Below are positions 1 through 5,351 of a stretch of 5,386 nucleotides of DNA, piece by piece. The stretch covers positions 1-5,386 of the forward strand of contig JAFDBW010000296.1 in assembly GCA_019313105.1 (NCBI GenBank), given 5' to 3'. A program made the position numbers and the translations under genes. The stretch is from Deltaproteobacteria bacterium. GTDB lineage: Bacteria; Desulfobacterota; Desulfuromonadia; Desulfuromonadales; BM103. Position 1 is the stretch's first letter. Each line of letters opens with the position of its first letter. The notes under the pieces are model-generated. The model was not told where the DNA came from and searched no databases. It saw only the letters and a program-made list of their open reading frames with translations.

Positions 1-516
1 AAATGCGGCATGATCGGCAACCTTGGCAACTCCGCTGGCATCCTTTGCCATGCTCTGGCCGTTGCCCTCGGTCTGGCGGCGGTACTGAAATGCTCTGCGA
101 CCGCCTTCAACGCTCTCAAATTTATCGGCGTCGCCTATCTGGTGTACCTGGCCCTGCAGGCGTTTCGGGGTGGCAATACCCTTGGTCGGGTGAATGAAGC
201 AGCGGGAGCGTCGACAGCGGTCATTTTTCGCAATGGCGCCTTCGCGAGTCTCTTCAACCCGAAAATATCCCTCTTGATGCTCGCCCTGCTGCCTCAGTTT
301 GTCACCCCCGGAGCACGTCACCCGGAACTGCAGATCGCCGCAATGGGCGCCATGCACGCCCTGGTTGCCGGCATTGTTCATACTCACCTGATTTTCTTCA
401 GTAGCGGCATATCACGCAGATTGAAAAAATCTGGCAAGGTACAAAAAGTCATGCGCTGGGCGACAGGGGCCGTCTTTCTCGGTTTCGGTGCGCGACTGGC
501 TATCGCAGATCAATAG
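1..516 (+). CDS. LysE/RhtB-family amino-acid exporter, 5'-truncated
   Basis: This is the C-terminal part of an inner-membrane exporter of the LysE/RhtB family, which pumps amino acids or their analogues out of the cell. The frame is open from base 1 (codons for K-C-G before the first ATG at 10), so the true start lies upstream; the ATG at 10 is an internal Met. About 171 residues remain of a usual ~205, so roughly the first transmembrane helix and the family's N-terminal proline/glycine motif are missing. Visible hydrophobic segments are HALAVALGLAAVL, ALKFIGVAYLVYLALQAF, the conserved-type NPKISLLMLALLPQFV, AMHALVAGIVHTHLIFF and a last helix near the C-terminus, followed by the stop TAG at 514-516. 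The NPK...LPQFV stretch and the RWATGAVFLGFGARLAI ending are typical of the family. The substrate cannot be told from sequence. It lies 48 bases before the next gene, with no clear terminator between them. Confidence 0.88.
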   Translation, partial: KCGMIGNLGNSAGILCHALAVALGLAAVLKCSATAFNALKFIGVAYLVYLALQAFRGGNTLGRVNEAAGASTAVIFRNGAFASLFNPKISLLMLALLPQFVTPGARHPELQIAAMGAMHALVAGIVHTHLIFFSSGISRRLKKSGKVQKVMRWATGAVFLGFGARLAIADQ

Positions 517-552
517 CAGCATTCCTCAAGGCTCAACAATAAATCAGAACAT

Positions 553-557
553 GAAAG
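553..557 (+). promoter_or_regulatory. ribosome binding site that fixes a GTG start
   Basis: AAAGG lies 7 bases before the GTG at 565. The nearby ATG at 551 reads only four sense codons after the Met before a TGA, so it cannot start the gene. The GTG start is therefore supported by this site and by the basic N-terminus (MKKH) in front of a membrane helix. Confidence 0.6.
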
Positions 558-564
558 GTCATTT

Positions 565-1032
565 GTGAAAAAGCACACGAATTATATTAGGTTAATTGCA
601 TTCTGGGCCGTCAGCATGCTGATCATCATTGGCGGGAGCATTTTCTATAAACAATACCAGGGCTCAGAATATGACAAGCTTGCAATCCCCTATATACAGA
701 ACGTTATCCCGGTAATCTCGAGTTGGGACCCTGTCGCCACCAAGGCTCTGATGGCCCCTGAAATTGCCGCAACCATTCCAGACGACAAGTATGCCCGCGC
801 GATGGACTTTTTCTCCCAACTGGGAGCTTTGCAAAGCCTTGAAGAGCCAGAATTCACCAAGGCTCACGTTGACCAGGAAACCGACATCGGCCAGCAGACG
901 ATTCTTGAATACAAGGTCGACGCAAGCTATGAAAATGGTGCTGCCGAAATCGATCTCAAGTTACTCGAGAGAGGTGGCTCTTTTGAAATCTACCGCTTCA
1001 ATTTCAGCTCGGAAGTCCTTCTTCCACACTGA
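565..1032 (+). CDS. small protein of unknown function with N-terminal membrane anchor
   Basis: This is a 155-residue protein that I do not recognise with certainty. It starts at GTG 565 (see the ribosome binding site at 553-557). Residues about 1-9 are basic and residues about 10-28 form one hydrophobic helix (IAFWAVSMLIIIGGSIF). The rest is a soluble, mostly acidic domain, probably facing the periplasm given the positive charges before the helix. The pattern of the domain is a helical first half with SSWDP and FFSQLGAL, then alternating strand-like segments ending ILEYKVDASYENGAAEIDLKL. This resembles small NTF2-like/DUF-type periplasmic domains found as membrane-tethered hypothetical proteins. 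That fold suggestion is inference from the look of the sequence. There are no cysteines and no obvious catalytic motif. It ends 14 bases before the PLP enzyme, so the two are probably cotranscribed. Confidence 0.75.
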   Translation: MKKHTNYIRLIAFWAVSMLIIIGGSIFYKQYQGSEYDKLAIPYIQNVIPVISSWDPVATKALMAPEIAATIPDDKYARAMDFFSQLGALQSLEEPEFTKAHVDQETDIGQQTILEYKVDASYENGAAEIDLKLLERGGSFEIYRFNFSSEVLLPH

Positions 1033-1046
1033 ACGCGTGAGGGTAT

Positions 1047-2018
1047 ATGTTGATAAAATCTGAACTTCCAGGCCTTAGTCGCCTGGTCGAATCGGTCGCA
1101 CCAACACCATTACAAGCGGTACAACTCGCACCGGGGCAGCCACAAATCTGGTGCAAACTCGAATACCTCAATCCTTCCGGCTCCACCAAGGACCGGATCG
1201 CAGCGTACATCCTCTCCAAGGCCTGGCGTGAAGGAACCCTTCAAACCGGCTCACTGGTTTGCGAAGCATCAAGCGGCTCGACCAGCATCGCCATGGCGAT
1301 GGTCTGCGCCCAGATGGGGTTGCGTTTTGTGGCCGTGATGCCGGAAGGTGTCAGCAATGAACGGGTCAAAATGATTCGCGCTTACGGGGGGAATGTGCGG
1401 CTTTGTCCAGCGGAGACCGGAATGGATGGTTGTATTGCTTTGACCGAAGAGATCGCCCGCAATGAAGGAGCCTACCTGCCCCGTCAGTTTGATAACCATG
1501 ACAATGCCGAAGCTCACCGGCGTGGCACTGCGCATGAGATCCTGGCGGAAATTCCTGGCCGTTCTGCAGGGGCTGTGGTCAGCGGGGTCGGGACCGGGGG
1601 GACTTTGGTCGGTTTGTACAGGGGATTTCACGATTCAGGATGCAAGACGATTCCGGTTCTGGCACGACCCGTATGCATCAGCGAGGATGCCTGCTATGTA
1701 AATGGCTGCTTTCGCCAGGCCGAATGCTGTAGTTTCAGCACCTGTGTCCCCGGGGTTATGGACAACCAGTCGGGAATTCTGCGCTCGGCAGACCTGGATG
1801 GGATGATCACAATCGAAGTCGAAGAAGAGCAGGCCCTGGAGACGACCAGGACCCTGATCAGAAAAGGCTTTGCCGTAGGGCCCAGCAGCGGCCTTAACTT
1901 CGCCGCCGCCCTTGAAGTCACCAAACAGCTCGACCCGGCAATGAAAATAGTCACGGTCTTCCCAGACCGTATGGAGCGCTATTTCTCCACGGCACTTTTT
2001 CGCGACGCTTCCAGTTGA
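1047..2018 (+). CDS. PLP-dependent cysteine synthase-family enzyme (fold type II)
   Basis: This 323-residue enzyme belongs to the cysteine synthase / cystathionine beta-synthase superfamily. Seen directly: the PLP-lysine motif NPSGSTKDR (Lys48), the substrate-loop equivalent SSGSTSIA (75-82), QFDN (147-150), the PLP phosphate-binding loop GVGTGGT (180-186), GPSSG (278-282) and the C-terminal FPDRMERYFST (305-315). Ordinary CysK has TSGNTG where this has SSGSTS. That variant is shared with a side branch annotated as cysteine synthase-like or cysteine desulfhydrase (Cds1-like) proteins. O-acetylserine sulfhydrylase activity should therefore not be assumed; beta-replacement or beta-elimination on a serine/cysteine-type substrate is the safe statement. 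Seven cysteines fall between residues 199 and 233. The start is ATG 1047 with GAGG at 1039-1042 (only 4 bases away); TTG 1050, the next codon, has better spacing and could also be used. The enzyme is probably cytoplasmic and cotranscribed with its neighbours. Confidence 0.9.
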   Translation: MLIKSELPGLSRLVESVAPTPLQAVQLAPGQPQIWCKLEYLNPSGSTKDRIAAYILSKAWREGTLQTGSLVCEASSGSTSIAMAMVCAQMGLRFVAVMPEGVSNERVKMIRAYGGNVRLCPAETGMDGCIALTEEIARNEGAYLPRQFDNHDNAEAHRRGTAHEILAEIPGRSAGAVVSGVGTGGTLVGLYRGFHDSGCKTIPVLARPVCISEDACYVNGCFRQAECCSFSTCVPGVMDNQSGILRSADLDGMITIEVEEEQALETTRTLIRKGFAVGPSSGLNFAAALEVTKQLDPAMKIVTVFPDRMERYFSTALFRDASS

Positions 2019-2048
2019 GCACGAACGCAACCAGTCACACAGGCCATT

Positions 2049-2052
2049 GAGG
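2049..2052 (+). promoter_or_regulatory. ribosome binding site of the small membrane protein
   Basis: GAGG lies 8 bases before ATG 2061, supporting that start for an otherwise unrecognised gene. Confidence 0.55.
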
Positions 2053-2060
2053 CAGGCATA

Positions 2061-2432
2061 ATGAAGACGTTGGGACACCTGTTACTGTCGGCGGCAACCT
2101 GTGCCATCCTGACCAGCGTCGCACAGTTCGGTGTCTGGTTCATCTCGTTCATCATCATGACGAAAATTATCGGCAAGACGTTGCTGGTCGGCATGAACTA
2201 CCTGGCCTGGCCGATCGCTTTTCCGCTGCTGTCATTGCTCGTGGTTTTCCCGATCATGCTCATCGTTATCCCTTTTTTCCGCCAGCCATTTCCCGAAATC
2301 CTGTCTCATCCGTCCTTTCTGTTCGGTATTTTGATTCCGACCATGATTATCTCGATCGCCGTGATGTTTGCTACCTGCCCACTTGAGAATGGCGAAACGC
2401 TGCTGACGACCGGTCGGGAGGCTTTCGGTTAA
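2061..2432 (+). CDS. small multi-pass membrane protein of unknown function
   Basis: This is a 123-residue, strongly hydrophobic protein that I do not recognise. Hydrophobic segments lie at about residues 7-33, 40-73 (long enough for two helices, broken by prolines at 51, 55 and 64) and 86-105, so three or four membrane passes are likely. A short polar loop (FRQPFPEILSHP, 73-84) precedes the last helix, and the C-terminal 18 residues are polar. There are no catalytic motifs. The start is supported by GAGG at 2049-2052. It lies between a PLP enzyme (42-base gap) and a glutamine amidotransferase (4-base gap), so it is probably translated from the same mRNA. The amidotransferase has no good Shine-Dalgarno of its own, hinting at translational coupling to this gene. 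A role as a transporter accessory is possible but nothing in the sequence proves it. Confidence 0.72.
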   Translation: MKTLGHLLLSAATCAILTSVAQFGVWFISFIIMTKIIGKTLLVGMNYLAWPIAFPLLSLLVVFPIMLIVIPFFRQPFPEILSHPSFLFGILIPTMIISIAVMFATCPLENGETLLTTGREAFG

Positions 2433-2436
2433 AACT

Positions 2437-3150
2437 ATGAAAAAACTGTTCATCATCAAGGCCGGTTCGACGTTTCCGGAAACAGCGAAAAATTACGGCG
2501 ACTTCGAGGAGATGACCCGGCGGGTTTCAGGTTTGGAGCGCAAGTTTGTCGAAGTGGTCGATGCCGTCCGATCCGGGCAACTTCCCTCATCCAAGGACTG
2601 CTGTGGAGCAGTCATCACTGGTGCCCACTGCATGGTCACCGACAACTTGCCATGGAGCCTGGCCATTGAAGCCTGGATTCAAGCAATCGTGACGGCGGAA
2701 ATCCCCCTTTTGGGCATCTGCTACGGCCATCAACTGCTCGGCCGGGCCATGGGCGGTCAGGTTGATTACCACCCGCAGGGCAGGGAGGTGGGAACCTTCG
2801 ATGTCCGGCTGCGCGCGGAATGCCGGAAGGATCCCCTCTTCTCCGGGTTGCCGGCACACTTCCCAGTACACACTACCCACTCCCAGTCAGTGCTGGCCCT
2901 GCCGCCCGGCGCCGTGCTCCTGGCCGAAAATGATTTCGAACCGCATCACGCCTTCCGCTTAGGGCCCTGTGCCTGGGGCGTGCAGTTCCACCCGGAATAT
3001 GACAGCCGTATCATGCGGCACTACATCCAGGCTCAGGCCGACAGCCTGACAGACGCCGGGCAGAAGCCCGCGGCACTTTTGAGCGCCCTGCGCGAGACAC
3101 CGGATGCGAACTCTATTCTGCAGAAATTCGCCCGCCTGGCGTTTGCCTGA
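2437..3150 (+). CDS. class I glutamine amidotransferase (GMP synthase GATase-like)
   Basis: This 237-residue protein is a stand-alone class I glutamine amidotransferase of the GMP-synthase-like type. Such enzymes hydrolyse glutamine and deliver ammonia, or act on gamma-glutamyl compounds. The nucleophile elbow is GICYGHQLLGRAMGG (93-107, Cys95), and the other catalytic residues lie in GVQFHPEY (181-188, His185 and Glu187), so the triad is complete. The N-terminus (LFIIKAGSTFPE, then GDFEEM) matches the usual opening of this group and fixes the start at ATG 2437. Length is normal for the family (about 240). The residues after Glu187 form a helical tail of about 50 residues. The start is 4 bases after the upstream stop; the nearest purine-rich site, GGGAGG at 2415-2420, is 16 bases away, so translation is probably coupled. 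No synthetase partner is visible in the window, so the ammonia acceptor is unknown. Confidence 0.92.
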   Translation: MKKLFIIKAGSTFPETAKNYGDFEEMTRRVSGLERKFVEVVDAVRSGQLPSSKDCCGAVITGAHCMVTDNLPWSLAIEAWIQAIVTAEIPLLGICYGHQLLGRAMGGQVDYHPQGREVGTFDVRLRAECRKDPLFSGLPAHFPVHTTHSQSVLALPPGAVLLAENDFEPHHAFRLGPCAWGVQFHPEYDSRIMRHYIQAQADSLTDAGQKPAALLSALRETPDANSILQKFARLAFA

Positions 3151-3221
3151 TGGAGAGGTCCTGAAGGTGGAAGAGAAAGCCTGCTTCTGAGTGGCTTTGT
3201 TCTGATATTCTGGGGATGTTG

Positions 3222-3227
3222 TATTAT
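3222..3227 (+). promoter_or_regulatory. candidate -10 element of a promoter for thyX
   Basis: TATTAT matches the sigma70 -10 consensus at five of six positions. It lies in the AT-richer part of the only sizeable intergenic gap and would start transcription near 3233-3236. The -35 region is weak: TTCTGA at 3200-3205 (16-base spacing) or TTGTTC at 3197-3202 (19-base spacing), each matching only half the consensus. This suggests a weak or activator-helped promoter. Prediction by eye only. Confidence 0.35.
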
Positions 3228-3235
3228 CGAAAAAA

Positions 3236-3254
3236 ACTGGCATTTCGTGCCGGT
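3236..3254 (+). promoter_or_regulatory. stem-loop in the thyX leader
   Basis: A seven-pair stem, ACTGGCA (3236-3242) with TGCCGGT (3248-3254), has one G-U pair and closes on the loop TTTCG. It follows a run of seven A (3230-3236) and would sit at the very 5' end of an mRNA started from the -10 box at 3222-3227. Such end stems can protect mRNA from decay. Read on the minus strand it looks like a terminator with a T-run, but the stem then has an A-C mismatch and no minus-strand gene is seen here. Confidence 0.3.
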
Positions 3255-3294
3255 CAGAAATAGACTGTTTACTGATATGGGCTTAAGGCCACTG

Positions 3295-3302
3295 AAAGGA
3301 AG
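3295..3302 (+). promoter_or_regulatory. strong ribosome binding site of thyX
   Basis: AAAGGAAG, with AAAGGA ending 7 bases before ATG 3308, is the best Shine-Dalgarno site in the left two thirds of the window and fixes the thyX start. Confidence 0.65.
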
Positions 3303-3307
3303 ATGAC

Positions 3308-4225
3308 ATGAAGAATACCCAGATCAACCGCGCGACAGTTCCCGCTCTCGACAATATTCTCGGCCAGACTTTTCCGGTCCTTGATCATGGCCATATCAGG
3401 GTCATCGATTATATGGGTGACGATGCAGCCATCGTGCAGGCCGCGCGCGTTTCCTACGGAGCCGGGACGAAACAGGTACATGAGGATCGCGGCCTGATTC
3501 GCTACCTGTTGCGCAATGCTCACACGACCCCTTTCGAAATGTGCAAACTGAAGCTGCATCTCCGTGTGCCGATGGACTGCTGGCGACAGTGGATCCGGCA
3601 CCGCACCGCGTCGGTCAATGAGTACAGCACCCGCTATTCAGAGGCGATTGCCGACCAGCAGGGGACCCTGCCCGGCGAGTGGCGGCTGCAGACTGCCCTG
3701 AACAAACAGGGCAGCGAGGGGTTCCTCGATATCGAGCAGGGTGAGCAACTGACTGCCGAAGAAGAGTCCTTCCACCGCTCCGCAAGAGATCTTTACCAAA
3801 CGCGCATTGAACGCGGCGTGGCCCGGGAGCAGGCCCGTAAGGACCTGCCTCTCTCAACCTACACGGAGGCCTACTGGTCGATCGACCTGCACAACCTGCT
3901 ACACTTCCTCGCCCTGCGCATGGACGAACATGCGCAATACGAAATCCGCCAGTATGCCACCCTGATCGGCGAGGAGATCGTCGCCCGCTGGGTTCCCTTT
4001 ACCTGGGAAGCCTTTCAGGACTACCGGTTGAATGCCATGCGCATGTCCGGCCTGGAAGTCGAACTGATACGCCTTTTGATCGCCGGAGATCATGTTGCGG
4101 CACAGGCATGGCTGACCGAGAAGAACTGGATTGACCCGAACAACGGCAAACCGTCACGAGAGGCACGTGAGTTTGCCGCCAAGGCCGAATCGCTCGGCAT
4201 AAAGATGCCGGACAGCAAAGGCTAA
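3308..4225 (+). CDS. thyX: flavin-dependent thymidylate synthase ThyX
   Basis: ThyX (EC 2.1.1.148) makes dTMP from dUMP in the cytoplasm, using methylene-tetrahydrofolate as the carbon donor and reduced FAD with NADPH; it is an alternative to ThyA. The signature motif RHRTASVNEYSTRYS is at residues 97-111, the ThyX motif that binds FAD and dUMP. Downstream come ARKDLP (176-181) and LHFLALRMDEHAQYEIRQYA (198-217). Arg204 in that stretch aligns, from memory of the Thermotoga protein, with the arginine that activates dUMP. The N-terminal block (FPVLDHGHIRVIDYMGDDAA, 22-41) is typical of long-form ThyX seen in proteobacteria. At 305 residues it is at the long end of the family; extra length lies after the motif (about 112-155) and in a C-terminal tail (about 255-305). 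It begins a new transcription unit after a 157-base gap and leads two tightly packed genes. No ThyA is visible. Confidence 0.96.
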   Translation: MKNTQINRATVPALDNILGQTFPVLDHGHIRVIDYMGDDAAIVQAARVSYGAGTKQVHEDRGLIRYLLRNAHTTPFEMCKLKLHLRVPMDCWRQWIRHRTASVNEYSTRYSEAIADQQGTLPGEWRLQTALNKQGSEGFLDIEQGEQLTAEEESFHRSARDLYQTRIERGVAREQARKDLPLSTYTEAYWSIDLHNLLHFLALRMDEHAQYEIRQYATLIGEEIVARWVPFTWEAFQDYRLNAMRMSGLEVELIRLLIAGDHVAAQAWLTEKNWIDPNNGKPSREAREFAAKAESLGIKMPDSKG

Positions 4226-4227
4226 AA

Positions 4228-4614
4228 ATGGTCAATGCGATGGTCAGAAAATCTGTCCTGCTCGTTGCATGCCTGGCTTGCCAGAATATGACCGCCTTCG
4301 CCGGGGAAGCCGACGTTGTCAAGGTCGCTGTCGATGCAAAGAGCCAGAGTCTCTACAACTTCTCTGTGACAGTCTCGCACGGGGACACCGGTTGGGAACA
4401 TTATGCAGACCGCTGGGAGATCGTTGATAACGACGGCAACTTACTTCAGACAAGAGTCCTGCACCATCCTCACGTCAACGAACGGCCATTCACGAGAAGC
4501 CTCGCCGGGGTCGAAATACCGGATCATATCGAAAAATTGACCGTAAGAGCCCATGACAGTGTGCATGAGTATGGCGGCACGGTTGTTTCTGTTGATCTCA
4601 AAGGAAGACACTAA
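4228..4614 (+). CDS. small exported protein of unknown function
   Basis: This is a 128-residue protein with a signal peptide. It has a basic start with Arg7-Lys8, a hydrophobic core at about 9-18 (SVLLVACLAC), and a likely signal peptidase I site after AFA (residue 25). LVAC at 12-15 fits a lipobox, but the hydrophobic stretch before it is too short, so a lipoprotein is less likely. The mature part is a compact domain of about 100 residues with strand-like alternation and notable motifs: DTGWEHYADRWEIV (53-66), LHHPHVNERPFTRSL (78-92) and HDSVHEYGG. Histidines cluster (79, 80, 82), which could bind metal, though this is inference. I recall similar uncharacterised periplasmic proteins with the same GWxHYAD and HPHVxExPFTRSL pattern, but no function. 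Its AAAGG site (4217-4221) lies inside the end of thyX, 6 bases before ATG 4228, fixing this start over ATG 4240. It shares one base with the patatin gene. Confidence 0.82.
   Translation: MVNAMVRKSVLLVACLACQNMTAFAGEADVVKVAVDAKSQSLYNFSVTVSHGDTGWEHYADRWEIVDNDGNLLQTRVLHHPHVNERPFTRSLAGVEIPDHIEKLTVRAHDSVHEYGGTVVSVDLKGRH
4601..4605 (+). promoter_or_regulatory. ribosome binding site of the patatin gene, inside the upstream gene
   Basis: AAGGA lies 8 bases before ATG 4614. The upstream stop TAA and this ATG overlap as TAATG, so re-initiation or coupled translation is likely. Confidence 0.55.
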
Positions 4615-5351
4615 TGGATTTTTCAGACACCTGGAAAAAGCTGGCAAACCTATGGGAAAATACTCGTCTCCCTAAAGGCGGAATTTCCCTGGCTCTCGGC
4701 GGCGGTGCGGTTCTGGGTGCGGCGCACATCGGTGTACTCAAGGCTCTGGATGAATACGGTGTAAAAGTCAACCGTATCTCCGGTACCAGTATCGGTGCAA
4801 TGATCGCCGCTCTGTATGCTTTTGGCAAAAGTCCTGACGAAATCGAACAGAACGTTGTTGAACTGGAGTGGCTGGACGTAACCAGCTTCACCCTTTCCAG
4901 GTACGGGATTCTCAGTAATGACGACCTGGGAAGGCAAGTCACGGACCTGTTGGGCAAGGTGGACATTGCCGACGCCCGGATACCTCTCTACCTGATGGCA
5001 ACAGACCTCACCCATGGAACAAAAGTCGTACTGAGCAAGGGAGATGCCTCACAGGCGGTGATGGCCAGCAGCTCCATTCCGGGAATTTTCGTACCGGTTG
5101 AAATTGATGGACAGCTTCTGGTCGATGGCGGTCTGCTCGAAAATGTGCCCGTCTCGCCACTGCGTGAGGCCGGTGCCGAGTTTATTGTCGGCGTTGACCT
5201 TAGTGCGGGGCGTCATTACCAGCGGCCGCAAGACATTATTGATGTGTTTGCCAATGCCATCGATATCGCCATAGACAATGTCAGCGCCTGTTTCAGTAAA
5301 GGCCTTAAGTACCTTTTTGAGTACATTATCGTGCGCGTAGTAATCATCTGA
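4614..5351 (+). CDS. patatin-like phospholipase (RssA type), broken at its 3' end
   Basis: This is a Ser-Asp dyad lipid acyl hydrolase of the bacterial patatin/RssA group, expected to be cytoplasmic or loosely membrane-associated; no signal peptide is seen. Key elements are the oxyanion loop LGGGAVLGAAH (28-38), the nucleophile elbow GTSIG with Ser59 (57-61) and the catalytic Asp171 in VDGGLLENVPV (170-180). A conserved MATDLTHG-type segment is at 128-135 and SSSIPGIFVPV at 152-162. The body is normal through about residue 215-225 (base 5288). After that the residues CFSKGLKYLFEYIIVRVVII and the stop at 5349-5351 are unlike patatins: this stretch is the antisense of a glycosyltransferase gene. 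The 245-residue length is therefore accidental; relatives run about 250-310, with a further strand and helix after this point. Whether the natural gene is broken or the join is artificial cannot be decided here. Confidence 0.85.
   Translation: MDFSDTWKKLANLWENTRLPKGGISLALGGGAVLGAAHIGVLKALDEYGVKVNRISGTSIGAMIAALYAFGKSPDEIEQNVVELEWLDVTSFTLSRYGILSNDDLGRQVTDLLGKVDIADARIPLYLMATDLTHGTKVVLSKGDASQAVMASSSIPGIFVPVEIDGQLLVDGGLLENVPVSPLREAGAEFIVGVDLSAGRHYQRPQDIIDVFANAIDIAIDNVSACFSKGLKYLFEYIIVRVVII
5259..5288. other. junction between patatin and an oppositely oriented glycosyltransferase fragment
   Basis: On the + strand the patatin frame is still family-like at DVFANAIDIA (residues 210-219). On the minus strand the glycosyltransferase frame is family-like down to ADIVYGDID (5285-5259). 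Both readings are thus plausible over about 30 bases, and the break must lie in or next to this stretch. The short palindromes ATCGAT (5259-5264) and CGATATCG (5261-5268) lie at its left end and could have served as microhomology for the join. Confidence 0.65.

Noticed and set aside
421..445. TTGAAA followed by TACAAA near the end of the exporter gene, as a promoter for the downstream genes.
   Set aside because: Spacing is only 13 bases and the elements lie in coding sequence; not supportable.
1953..1970. Perfect 7-base inverted repeat ACGGTCT / AGACCGT with a 4-base loop.
   Set aside because: It lies within the conserved VTVFPDRM coding stretch of the PLP enzyme, is not followed by a T-run, and is explained by codon content.
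1635..2078. Antisense open frame of 147 codons opposite the end of the PLP enzyme.
   Set aside because: The + frame carries conserved PLP-enzyme motifs throughout; the antisense product shows no recognisable domain.
3176..3198. Inverted repeat AAAGCC / GGCTTT shortly after the amidotransferase stop, as a possible terminator.
   Set aside because: The stem is only six pairs with an 11-base loop and no T-run follows; too weak to call.
3269..3857. Antisense open frames at 3269-3601 and 3615-3857 opposite thyX.
   Set aside because: They are shadows of the strongly conserved ThyX frame; no family motifs, no ribosome binding sites.
4261..4275. Lipobox-like LVAC in the exported protein, suggesting a lipoprotein.
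   Set aside because: Too few hydrophobic residues precede the cysteine, and a normal AFA cleavage site follows at residue 25.
5049..5258. Leftward extension of the glycosyltransferase frame to 5049.
   Set aside because: This part is the exact antisense of patatin positions including the catalytic DGG segment, and its translation has no GT2 features.
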